Positions 49,430 through 59,766 of a stretch of 64,000 bases of DNA are shown here, piece after piece (within the stretch, counting starts at the first letter, position 1; every line of letters begins with the position of its first letter). Source of the stretch: Elymus sibiricus (lineage: Eukaryota > Streptophyta > Magnoliopsida > Poales > Poaceae); NCBI GenBank assembly GCA_039707655.1, contig CM077676.1, forward strand, positions 375,786,114-375,850,113. Reading direction: 5' to 3'. The notes below the pieces were generated by a model. It was not told the origin of the DNA. It did not search any database and was given only the letters and a program-made list of their open reading frames with translations. The translations under genes were made by a program, and so were the position numbers.

Positions 49430-49648
49430 CAAGACCTCTCGTGGCGTCGCTTGAGTTTTCGGGCGGTCTGTCTCGCCCGATTCTCTTTTAGACACCCATT
49501 AGGCATTTCTTTTCAAGACCTACCGTGGCGTCACTTTTAGACACCCGACTGGCATTTCTTTTCAAGACCTCTCGTGGCGTCGCTTGAGTTCATGGGCGGT
49601 CTGTCTCGCCCGATACTCTTTTAGACACCCGTTTGGCATTTCTTTTAG
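49430..49648 (+). repeat. three-unit tandem repeat in the LTR
   Basis: Unit AAGACCTCTCGTGGCGTCGC...GGGCGGTCTGTCTCGCCC...TTTTAGACACCC...GGCATTTCTTTTC. Units 1 and 3 are ~83 bp; unit 2 lacks the middle GGGCGGTCTGTCTCGCCC hairpin block. Confidence 0.8.
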
Positions 49649-50289
49649 CTTTCTTGGTTTATCACTCATATTTTATTTTTCTGCACATGCTAATATTTAT
49701 TATGCCATGTTTTATATTTCAGTCAGCATGAGCATATGCATTCGGTATATCTTTCCTTCATAATGTTTGCGAGTACATTCCAACGTACTCACTGGCTTGT
49801 CCCTGGCTATTTTATTGGCCAGACCTGGAGGAGGACGAGCTTGTGGAAGGAGATTGCGCTAGCGAGCCCGACGCTTAGAGGTGTTCCCAGTCAGATAGCC
49901 TGTGAGATTGGAGTCTACCACATGTATCATCCGCTGTGTTTCCGCTACACCAATAAAATAGTCAAGCCTCACACTGACGCTTGACTTTATTTTATTGTAC
50001 CAGTGTTGTTCTACCACCACACCACTGTATTATTCCACCACCGTAGTATATTGACAAGCTTGTAATAATTATTGAGCCCTCTGACTCAACCCTGTGTAAT
50101 ATTATAATTGTACTGGTTATCTATATCAAGGGAGTCTACCAGTTGTTCTTGGGGCTGGTATGACTTGAGGCTCTTCTGTGATTTATCCCAGAAATGAGCC
50201 TGACATATTTTCAGTAGAAAATAAAATGTAAAAAATGAAAATAAAACAGAGAGATTTTCGCTCATCTTAATCACCTCAATCTTCTTGGG

Positions 50290-52101
50290 CAGACACACCT
50301 AAATCTTGTTGAGCTAGGCAGAGGCCTTATCCTGCTACTCCGCCTCCCAACCGTTGACGACAACCACCTCCCCCTTGAACCCATCGTTGATCTTCTCCAC
50401 CTCTGCAATCTGCCATCTTCTTCACCGGCCACCACCTCCTTCTTCAGCTGCTTCGCCTCCACCGGTGGCGACATGCCCATGAGGACAATCTCCAGGTCCA
50501 GCTGCGTCACCCTGTTGCCGCCGCTCTTGCTGGCTAGCGTGGCAATGTAAATATACTACACTGATTAGTACATACATCACATTAATCAGTATATCTATAT
50601 GTAAATCATATGCACTGGAAAACAACGGAGTATGTTTACATTCAGTAGAAAGGCTTGTAAGATTATGATCCATCTAACAATTGTTCTTGAGCATGTGAAT
50701 TACTTCTCAAGTAAAATGAACAATCATCCATTAATCTGCGTTTAGACATGAACCAGGAACACTAAACTCGTATAATCTTGTCTGTACAAAACATAGAAAA
50801 GAACTACTCTACAATTGAAAAAAATTGAAAACACAAAAGGGAGGACAAACTGCATGATCACGGCATAGCAACCAAATCCCTAATTTTGAAGAGTGAAAAG
50901 ATATATGTTCTACCTAGGAATCTTGGCAATGGGGCAGCAAGACAATCCTGGGCTTGGCAAGACATGCAACTTTGTTGTATCCTATGCGGATATTCTCTCT
51001 ACAGTTGCTAGAACTCATTAAGAGTTGTCTCGAGTGTCCGACCACTGATATGTTCAATGTTCTGCCTTCAAATGATAGGACTCCTGGTAACTCCATTTGG
51101 TTCTCTACGCCCTGAACTGAGCATAGCAAGGAGTTAGGTTAATAAAATTTGCAGCATCCAAGGACACCTACAAGCCATAATTTAAACAAACAGTTAGCCA
51201 TAATGTCACATTACAAAAGACAGACCATTGTGTGACGTTGGTAAAACTGATGATTGTGTAGGTCCAATGCAGAGTGGTATCAGCGATGGTTTTTGGCAGT
51301 CTTGTGCAGAATGGGACCAATGACGATCAGTGACTTAACTGAAAATGATGCCTCAAAATGTGTGCCAGAATGTCTAAAAATATATAAACTGCAAAGATGA
51401 CACGTATGTCCTGGTTTTGCTTGTTTGCAACTTCCAACAGGTGAAGTTCTTAACTTTGCACGTACATAGAGATGTTATCCCACATTACCCACATAATGAG
51501 TAACTTCCAACAGGTGAAGTTCTCAACACAACATAATGAGCATTACTCTTCACTGGCCTAATTCACTAAAAATTAACATTATTCATCAAGTAAGAGCAGC
51601 AGCTTGTAAACTCCTAAGAAGTAACACATCAGCACATCACCACGTTTGTATGCAATCTGCTCAGAAAGGTTATTTCATTCTGGATGATTTTAGTTGCATC
51701 CCACGAATGAATGGACTACCGCTTATAAACATTGCATGCTTGCAAAATTAAAAGCAAACTTCGTTCAGATAGCTTGAAATTACCGAAAATAAAGCTGCAG
51801 TATTGATATAAAGATTCAGGCAGGCTTCGTAAATTCACTCATTATCTGTACTTCCCTGAAGGTTTCTAATCACAAAGAAAAGCAAGGCAATTGGTTGTTG
51901 ATGGTGCCAACATTAGAACGGTTGTATGCTTGTCCGGTTGTGAGGATTTCCAATAAGTGTCGTTTTTTTTCAGTTTTCTTAGTGGAAAACTAATTCATCT
52001 TAACCCATCTAACCTGATTCTCTGGGATTATTTGCAGATTGCTTCAGATAGTTCAACGGTGTACCTCGTCACCTTCGAGCCAGCACCCACCAGGCGGTGA
52101 C
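50290..52101 (-). other. 3' exons of an unrecognised interrupted gene
   Basis: Splice-type exons on the minus strand: 52014-52101 (TTGCAG|GTCACC ... GAATCAG|GTTAG), 50914-51116 (CTCAG|TTCAGG ... CCTAG|GTAGAA), and one starting near 50532 (GCTAG|CCAGC). The second has an open frame with MELPGVLSFEGRTLNISVVG and CLAKPRIVLLPHC; the third has VTQLDLEIVLMGMSPPVEAK and, in another frame, KINDGFKGEVVVVNGW. I do not recognise the protein. The first exon has stops in every frame, so it may be untranslated or damaged. The 3' end meets the LTR at 50205. Confidence 0.35.
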
Positions 52102-52171
52102 CTGCAAGCCAAGACATGGAAAAAGCAGAGGTCAGAGAGAGAGAGAGCACTACTAGAAAAACGGCTATAGC

Positions 52172-52560
52172 TAATATGGACATTAATGGCGCACCATGTA
52201 TGTGGTGCGCCACTGCTATATAGCAGTGGCGCACCAGATATGAGTGCGCCATTAATGTCCATATTACTAATGGCGCACCTGGTGTGTGGTGCGCCACTGC
52301 TAAGTTTCTCCTGGGCACACCCCCCTCCCCAGACTTACCAGTGGCGCACCGGGGTGTGGTGCGCCACTACTAACAATTTTTTTTTCAATTTTTTTTTCAA
52401 AACTAGTAATGGCGCACCACACCCCGGTGCGCCATTACTAACAAATTTTTTTTCAATTTTTTTTTTCAAAACTAGTAATGGCGCACCCGCACCAGGTGCG
52501 CCATTAGTAACCCTGGTTACCAATGGCGCATTCTTAGGTGGTGCGCCATTACTAGCCTGA
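52172..52560. repeat. left subterminal repeat array of the CACTA element
   Basis: About 14 copies of TGGCGCACC or GGTGCGCCA, mostly in head-to-head pairs. The first 95 bp (52172-52266) form a near-perfect palindrome around CTATATAG. Such arrays are the binding sites for the element's TNPA-like protein in En/Spm. Confidence 0.9.
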
Positions 52561-53037
52561 GAGCAGCTAGATATTTTTGACAGCCACCTACCACACTCAC
52601 TTTCCCCACTTCATTCTCTCCACCTCTACCAAGCTTGGTCTCGGCTGCCTCCTCCTCCTCACCTCATTTGCACCATAGATTCACTCAAATTAAGTGGTTA
52701 AATTTCCTTTTTTTGATAGGTAAGTAAGGGGAAAAGCTTTCTTTATGTTCTAGATCTACTTTTTTCTCCCTCCAACGTACACACTTTTTATGGCCTAGAT
52801 CTACACTTTTCTCATTGAGCTAGATCTACGTATGTTTGTGGTGTTGCATATGTTTGTGTTTGCAGGTACCGGTATTTGAAATGCGATAGTTGCCAATATT
52901 TTGCCGGAATGTTGATTCATTTCCGTTTCGGCGAGAATTTGGCACTATGCATTCTTTTTGGTCCTATTTTTAGGCAAAGTCATGCCAAAATTTTTTTTGG
53001 TTCTAAAATATCGTTTTGCTCTACCCCGCAGGCGACC
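52561..53037 (+). promoter_or_regulatory. 5' leader of the transposase gene with an intron
   Basis: CT-rich leader, donor ATAG|GTAAGTAAG at about 52721 and acceptor TGTTTGCAG at about 52866. After it the leader segment (AGTTGCCAATATTTTGCCGG...) resembles the one before ORF 2 at 58863. A second possible acceptor, CCCCGCAG, lies just before the ATG at 53038. Confidence 0.55.
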
Positions 53038-54968
53038 ATGGTCCGCACGATGACCGAAGGCATCGTGAATAGGTTTTTGAGCTCCGCGAGGCCGAGATGC
53101 TTCAAAAGAACGAGACGGAGATAAGATGTCCGTGTCGAAGATGTAAGCTGAAGAGCCTTATGGACCCGGATTCCAGACAGGTGCGGGACCACCTGCTCGT
53201 GCATGGTTTCATGGATGGCTATCGGTGGCAAGGTGATGAAGATGATTATGAAGTCGTCCATGGGGGCCGGGCAAGAAATAAGGAAGGGCAGCAAGACAAT
53301 AGCGGCGAGGGCGGCCGGCGAGAAGACGAAGAATCTCCAGGACATGATCACGAAGTAGATGCAGGACACAGTCATCATGTAGAAGATGCCGGACATGATG
53401 ATGAGGAAGATCAAGACGAAGGGCATGATCATGAAGATGAAGATGCCGGAGCAGACGACGATGGACCATCGATGGGCTGGGTGCAGGACCCTCATATTCA
53501 AGAGCTGCTTCTCAAGCAGACGGGTAACGCAAGAGCTGCCGCCCGAGAGAAAGCCAAGCTGAATCAACTGGAGATAGACGCGGTTACTCCATTGTATGAA
53601 GGATGCAGGCCCGAGGATACCCGCCTGAAAGTAACGCTCATGGCTCTGGAGATGAAGGTAAAACACAAAATGACCGACGCATACTTCGACGAGAACATGT
53701 CATTCTGGCACGAACGTCTTCCCAAGGGGAACAATTGCCCGACCAATTTCGAGGAGGCGAAGAAAATCGTGTGTCCTCTGGATTTACCGCACGTGAAATA
53801 CCATGTGTGCATGAACGATTGCATCATTTATCGGGACGAGCACGCGGAGTCTACCATATGTCTGGTGTGCGGCGTCACTCGATACAAGAAGAGGAAGAAA
53901 GCTCCTCGAAAAGTGGTGTGGTACTTTCCGATCACTCCTCGTCTGCAGCGGTATTTCGCGGACCCTAAGCTAGCAGAGCTCCTGCGTTGGCACGCGGATA
54001 GGAAGGAGAAGAAGCGAGAAGATGACGAAAATGATCCGGAGATAAATAAAAAAGACAAGATGCTGAGTCACCCTAAGGATGCGAGCCAGTGGCAAGCGTT
54101 GAACTTCGAACACCCAGAATTTGGGGACGATCCAAGGAACATCATGCTGGGCGCGAGCACCGATGGAGTCAATCCGTTTGGCAGCCAGAGAAGCACACAT
54201 AGCACCTGGCCTGTGTTTGTGTGGATGTACAACCTTCCCCCTGGATGTGCATGAAGAGGAAGTACATTCACATGAGTATGCTAATTGAAGGGCCGAAACA
54301 ACCAGGGAACGACATCAATCTGTATCTGGGGCTGCTGAAAGAGGAGCTAGACACGCTGTGGAAAACGCCAGCCAATACGTGGGACGCCGCAGCGAAAGAA
54401 TATTTCCCTATGAGAGCCGCACTGCTCACGACGGTGCACGACTATCTCGGTTACGGATATGTCGCGGGGCAGGTGGTCCACGGATTTTGTGCATGCGTCA
54501 GGTGCATGGATGACACAACGTATCGCCAGCTAGATAGAGATCCCGGGTCTTCGAAAACCGTGTTCATGGGACATCGAAGGTGGCTTCGCGACGATGACGC
54601 ATGGAGAAAACGCAAGGATCTGTTCGATGGTGAAACCGAACCCCGAAGACCCCCACGTACGAGGAGCGGCGAGGAAATAGACGAGCTATTGAAAAATTGG
54701 AAAGAGTGCCCACTGCCAGGAAAGAAGCGAAAGGGGCCAGAGCCGCTGCTGAAGGTATGGAAAACGAGGTCTGTTTTCTAGGACTTGCCGTACTGGAAGA
54801 TCCTCCGTGTGCCTCACAGCCTTGATGTCATGCATATCACGAAGAACGTGTGCGAGAGTTTGCTTGGTACCCTGCTCAACATGCCAGAGAGGACCAAAGA
54901 TGGGCCGAAAGCAAGGGCAGACTTGCAATCAATGGGCATCAGGGAGGAGCTTCACGCAAAACGCCCTA

Positions 54969-54999
<31 letters not shown>

Positions 55000-56590
55000 G
55001 GCGAAGGACACGGAAAGTCGTCGCAAAGGCAAAAAGGCCAAGAAGATCGAATATGACTGCCCTCCCGCGTGCTTCACTCTAAGTCAGAAGGAGATCAAGC
55101 AGTTTTTCACCTGCCTCGTAGGAGTAAAACTTCCTTACGGTTACGCGGGGAAGATAAGCAGATACCTAGACTCAGCGAAGCAGAAGTTCAGCGGGATGAA
55201 GTCTCACGACTGTCACGTGCTGATGACACAGATACTTCCAGTTGCAATCCGTGGGATCATGGACGCGCACGTCCGTGAAACGCTATTTGGCCTATGCAAC
55301 TTTTTCGACGTCATCTCTCGGAAGTCGGTTGGCATGAGGCAACTCAGAAGGCTACAGGAAGAGATCGTGGTGATACTATGCGAGCTTGAGATGTACTTCC
55401 CGCCCGCATTCTTCGACGTTATGGTGCATCTGCTGGTCCATATCGTGGAGGATATCATCCAACTCGGGCCGATGTTCCTGCACAGCATGATGCCGTTCGA
55501 AAGGATGAATGGTGTCATCAAAGGATACGTTCGCAACAGGGCACGTCCAGATGGAAGCATAGCCAAGGGCTTTCTGACCGAAGAGTGCATCTCCTTCTGC
55601 ACGAATTATCTAGGCATCGAGAACCCCGTTGGTCTGCCCGTCAACAGGCACCTCGGCAGGCTCGCTGGATGGGGTCACCGCGAGGGTCGCCGCGAAATGC
55701 ATGTCGACTTCAAGGGTCGACTCGCCGACTTTGAAAGAGCAAACCTAGTCGCGCTACAACACATAGACGTGGTCGATCCTTGGGTGGTAGAGCACAAAAC
55801 CTTTATTGAGAAGACGTACAATGACCGAGGCCAACAGAGGACGGACGGAGATATAATCAAAGAGCACAACTCATGTTTCACGCGTTGGTTCAAGGACAAG
55901 CTTCTGTCGTACCCTTTACATGAGGATTCTTCCGCGGAAGAAAAACTCATATTCGCCTTGTCACAGGGCGCCGAGCACAACCTGATGACCTATCAGGCGT
56001 ACGATATCAACGGCTACACATTCTACACCGAGGAAAAGGATATGAAGAGCGATTATCAGAACTCCGGGGTAACGATGGAATCCTACACCGGTAACGACAA
56101 GGACAGATACTACGGAAGGATCGAGGAGATCTGGGAGCTGAGCTACGCTGGAGAGAAGGTCCCGATGTTCCGTGTCAGATGGGCCAAGAGCGTCCTAAAA
56201 GAAGACCGGTATTTCACCACCATGGTTATTCCCGAAGCCAAATCCAAGACCGCGGGCGCAAACGTCACCGCGAAAAATGAGCCATGGGTACTGGCTTGCC
56301 AAGTGGACCAATGCTTCTTCATTACCGACCCGTCAAAGCCCAGTCGTGTTGTCGTGAGGAGAGGCAAAAGGAACATCATCGGAATGGATGGAGTCGCCAA
56401 TGAGCAAGACTTCGACAAGTACGGCGACCCGAAGATGGAAGATGACGACGACGATGAAGTACCATACACCACAAGAAGAAGCAGGACCACCCTACCTAAA
56501 GGACGTCCGTTCAAGAGAAGAATTCAAAGGGTTCCGGGGCTAAATTATTCAACCGCGAGAAAGAAGGGCAAGAAGATTGTGAAAAGATAG
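53038..56590 (+). pseudogene. CACTA transposase, TNP2/TnpD type
   Basis: Start ATG 53038 (GACCATGG). Order: transposase-associated domain with EIRCPCRRCK; central TNP2 domain (WPVFVWMYNLPP / KRKYIHMSMLIEGPKQPGND, PYWKILRVPHSLDVMHITKN); DUF4218-like part (MVHLLVHIVED, GYVRNRARPDGSIAKGFLTE, about 55410-55610); DUF4216-like part (YYGRIEEIWELSYAGEKVPM, about 56110-56190). About 1,180 codons, the usual size. Lesions: a T-run at 53074-53078 one base short, a C-run at 54237-54241 one base short, and TAG 54779-54781 in frame where the family usually has Trp. An Asp run (GAT microsatellite, about 54970-55000) lies in a linker. It cuts and pastes the element by binding the termini. Confidence 0.92.
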
Positions 56591-57125
56591 CTAAGATCGA
56601 ATCACGACGTGTCGGCCGCGTGTGTGTGTCAGTGGCAAGCTCAATCTTTGATGACTGTTAATTATTTCATGTCACTTGATTTCAACCATGTCATCTAATT
56701 CTAAATCTTTGCACAATGCTTTCTTTTGGCCTTCCCTTGATTTCCATGAATTTACATTTGAACTTCAGTTCCTGGAAAATTCAAGTGTAGTTCAAATCTC
56801 ATTTGAATTTAATTCAAATGCCTGTCATTTTACTTCTGTCAAATTGGTTCAAACCAATTTTATAAAATCAGAAATAAATCAATAATCTCAAATCTTATTT
56901 TTATAAGATTTTATCACTCCATTTGCATTTTCCTTTTCTTTTATCACAAATTTTGAAATTCTAAACATTCTTTGAAAATTTAAACAAATTTTAAAATTCT
57001 GAACATTTTCAAAAATTGTAAACAAATTTTGAAATTCTGAACTTTTTTTGATAATATATAATTTTAAATATACTATATATATAATTATAATTATAATTAT
57101 AACGGAGGGAGTATTTGGATATTTA
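56591..57125. other. AT-rich 3' flank of the transposase gene
   Basis: No coding. Rich in AAATTTTGAAATTCTGAAC-type direct repeats; a Stowaway-like CGGAGGGAGTA lies at about 57104-57114. Confidence 0.45.
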
Positions 57126-57134
57126 AAATTAAAA

Positions 57135-57303
57135 AAATAACAGTGGCGCACCAGGGCAGTGGTGCGCCATTGCTATCGAACGGTATGTATGGCGCACCAT
57201 GCAGAGGTGCGCCATTAAAACAAATTATGTATGGTGCACCGCTCCGAGGTGCGCCATTGCTATATGGTATGTGTGGCGCACCCCGCACGGTGCGCCATTG
57301 CTA
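57135..57303. repeat. internal array of CACTA subterminal motifs
   Basis: Eight motifs in four head-to-head pairs (GTGGCGCACC...GGTGCGCCATTG), same type as at the two ends, but 3 kb from the right end and between the two genes. Confidence 0.9.
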
Positions 57304-57359
57304 AGGACCGATACATACCGCGCGTGGCAAACCGCACACGTCCACACCGTGTCAAACCG

Positions 57360-57838
57360 TGCGTGCCTCATCCTCCTCCTCAAACCTCCGCCGTCGTCGC
57401 CCTCCCCTCCGCCGCCCTCCCTCGACCGCCGCCCTCCCCTCCGCCCTCCGCCAACCGTTGCCCTCTCCTCCGCCGCCCTCCCACGACCGCCGCCATCCCC
57501 TCCGCTAGTGTGCGGGGCCGCCGCCCACGCTAGGGTTCGGGGCCACCGCCGTCTCCGACCTCCAGCCGCTCGCGCCCTCCCCTCCGCCGCCCTCCCCCGA
57601 CCGCCGCCCTCCCCTCCGCCCTCCGCCGACCGTTGCCCTCTCCTCCGCCGCCCTCCCCCGACCGCCGCCCTCCCCTCCGCTAGTGTGCGGGGCCGCCGCC
57701 CACGCTAGGGTTCGGGGCCACCGCCGTCTCCGGCCTCCAGCCGCTCGCGCCCTCCTCACCTCCTCCTCGCCGGTCAGCCTCGACCTCCCCCTCACCAAGG
57801 TCTTGCTGTGCGTCAAGGGCGTCTGCTCCAATTTCCTT
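57360..57838 (+). promoter_or_regulatory. GC-rich exon-1-like island before ORF 2, with a ~180-bp tandem duplication
   Basis: CCGCCCTCCCCTCCGCC-rich; the segment holding GCTAGTGTGCGGGG...CAGCCGCTCGCGCCCTCC appears twice (about 57400-57577 and 57578-57757). It ends at a possible donor CCTTT|GTGAGT. A plausible promoter/leader exon for ORF 2; the open frames inside are Pro/Ala/Arg low complexity. Confidence 0.5.
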
Positions 57839-58862
57839 TGTGAGTCCCAATTTCCTCTGCTCCAATTTGTGCTATTCTTCAATGGAATCCAAAAGGGTTA
57901 TCTCTGCAATGTGATAGTTCCCCATGATTGCCTAGAATTGGTTCAGTAAAGAATAGGTTCAGAAAAGTTCCTGGAGTAGTATTCTGTTAAGCAACAGTAA
58001 AGAATAGGTTCAAAAAACAACTACTCCAGCAGCATTGCAATGCTATTTACTCCTGGATACAAGTACTGCAAGAACACACACACACTACAACAATGCAATG
58101 CAATGATATGTTCTGTGGATAATTAACTGCTGTAAAACTATTGTGTAGACGGGGTGAGGACGGTCTTTTCACTAGCAACCAAAGCACACAATTTAGCATG
58201 ATTGCGTAGCTAGCTATCCAAACGGAAAATGGCAGGTACTCCTTAGAATGATTGCGTAGCTAGCTATCCAAACAGGGAGTAGTAAAAGGAGTAGGCAGCA
58301 AGGATGATACCTGAATGTCTTTTCTCCCCCGCCAGAAACTGCAATTTAAATTAAAGAAAATGTTTCAGTTCTTTTAATTTAAATTAAAAGAAAAGGTTCA
58401 CTTAATTTAAATTAAAAGGTTCAGTTTCAGTTAATTTAAATTAAAAGAAAAGGTTCAGTTTCACTACAGCAGCAGCAGCTACAACTAAATTGAGTTAACA
58501 CTCCAGGAGCTAGCTATACACACTACTTGATTATATAATCAGTTAATTAGACAACTAAATTTAGTTAATTAGAGCACTAATGTCCCACTGATTAGTTAAA
58601 TTATATAATCAGTTTTTAGCTGCAGTATACTTGATTGTGGTGAATAGTGGTTCCTGGTTGCTGGCTGCCCTCTACTTGATTCCTGGCTGCCCTCCATCAA
58701 TTTTTTGTGATGAATAGTGGTTCCTGGCTGCCCTCTACTTGATTGTATACTGTTGTTCTGGTTGCTGTGGTGATAACAACTCGCTGGGTTCTTCACCCCT
58801 ACTCCTGCTGGATTGGGCTCCCTTGCTGGGCTGTATCCTTTTGGTTTGGGGTTTATGTGCAG
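57839..58862 (+). other. probable leader intron of ORF 2
   Basis: Runs from GTGAGTCCC to ...TTTATGTGCAG. AT-rich, with a ~28-bp direct repeat (GAATGATTGCGTAGCTAGCT... at about 58198 and 58248) and three tandem copies of a TTAATTTAAATTAAAAG unit near 58360-58460. No coding. Confidence 0.45.
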
Positions 58863-58990
58863 GTACATTGAGTTGCCAATGTTTTGCCGAAACGTTGATT
58901 AATTTCCGTCCGGCAAATTTCTGGCACTCCGGCATGACCTTTTTTAGCAAAGGTCATGCCGAATTTTTCCTCTTAAGCCCGAAATATTCC
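58863..58990 (+). promoter_or_regulatory. leader segment homologous to the transposase leader, with hairpin
   Basis: GAGTTGCCAATGTTTTGCCG...GTTGATTAATTTCCG parallels 52887-53010. GGCATGACCTTT (58931-58942) and AAAGGTCATGCC (58949-58960) form a perfect 12-bp stem with a 6-nt loop. Confidence 0.65.
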
Positions 58991-59524
58991 ATGGCCACGT
59001 ATTTCGACTCGGACCGTCAGTCGAAGAAAAACTATACAGATATCAAGAAAGTTCTTGATGATGCTCTCCCCGGCTACGCCAAATTTGGAGGCACCTTCAG
59101 GAGGCCAATTTGTAGGTACGGCAAGCACGTGTTCACCCACGTAACGACGTTCCCCTGCGTCAAGCAGCCGCCTGGCAGTCAGAAGGATGCCTACTACGCC
59201 CTCCATCACATGCGGGCGATCGTACGGAACCATCATCAGCGTATGCTACCAAATGATCTCAAAGAATGGGCCGCACGCTTGTCGGCAATCCAGGACGAGG
59301 ACATCAGACAAGAATTCTTTCGCATCCAGTCGGAGCTAGCGGACATCATCTATCAAGATGTCCTTCGTACCTCGGGGCAGTTCTACCTCAACTATCAACC
59401 GTCCAACAGTGAAATAGAAACAACGCTACAAATGCAGGCTGACAACGACCGCACATTCATGACCATCACGAAAGACGGCGGCTTCATCCATGCTCCGGTC
59501 CCTGAGTCGAGTCGAAAGTATTGA
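58991..59524 (+). CDS. C48/Ulp1-like protein of the CACTA element, catalytic Cys missing
   Basis: 177 codons from ATG 58991: MATYFDSDRQSKKNYTDIKK, GYAKFGGTFRRPICRYGKHV, FPCVKQPPGSQKDAYYALHH, then a helical Glu/Arg/Asp-rich C-terminus. The FDSD and KQPPGS stretches match the Asp and oxyanion-Gln regions of Ulp1/SENP-type cysteine peptidases, which many plant CACTA elements carry. At the nucleophile site (Q-P-P-G-S-x-C-G in active forms) there is Lys-Asp, and the His-containing N-terminal half is absent because the frame starts right after the leader. It is probably inactive as a protease; a binding role is possible. The frame is open upstream to 58739, but that part is leader. Confidence 0.6.
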   Translation: MATYFDSDRQSKKNYTDIKKVLDDALPGYAKFGGTFRRPICRYGKHVFTHVTTFPCVKQPPGSQKDAYYALHHMRAIVRNHHQRMLPNDLKEWAARLSAIQDEDIRQEFFRIQSELADIIYQDVLRTSGQFYLNYQPSNSEIETTLQMQADNDRTFMTITKDGGFIHAPVPESSRKY

Positions 59525-59766
59525 TGCTATGTAGTTCTGAAATATCGATTAGCTCATGTTGTAATTAAACTTTAATGAACTTGTATGTCTCTTTAGTTTG
59601 GACAGTCGTTCAACTTATATGTAATCGATGCTATTTATTAGTAGGACCATGAACCGTGCTATTAATGTGTTGCTTTTCTCTTCCGATCCTTTTGTTGCAT
59701 ACTTATATATTGCTTATATATTATCTGTGAATTGCTACTAACGTTTTGTTTGTCTAGTGCATAGAG
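59525..59766 (+). other. spacer with splice acceptor before ORF 3
   Basis: TGCTACTAACGTTTTGTTTGTCTAG at about 59733-59757 reads as branch point, pyrimidine tract and acceptor, so ORF 3 may lie in a downstream exon of the ORF 2 transcript. Confidence 0.5.

Larger units (their letters stand above)
46277..50205 (+). mobile_element. probable solo LTR of a chromovirus-like Gypsy element (3.9 kb)
   Basis: Starts TGTAACACCCCAAAATTTTC and ends at GAGCCTGACA, with no internal region or second LTR on either side. The order is AT-rich start, GC-rich block (about 47090-48030), then a long 3' part. Flanks TTTTT and TATTT give only an imperfect TSD, so the ends need checking. Confidence 0.55.

Noticed and set aside
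49430..49648. CRISPR-like array
   Set aside because: Only three units, contiguous with no spacers, inside a plant LTR.
54970..55005. GAT repeat as a disease-type or regulatory microsatellite
   Set aside because: It encodes an Asp run in a transposase linker, common in acidic linkers; no further meaning is supported.
57199..57708. 169-codon Pro/Arg-rich ORF in the CACTA element
   Set aside because: It consists of the 180-bp duplicated GC-rich block and begins in the subterminal motif array; no domain.
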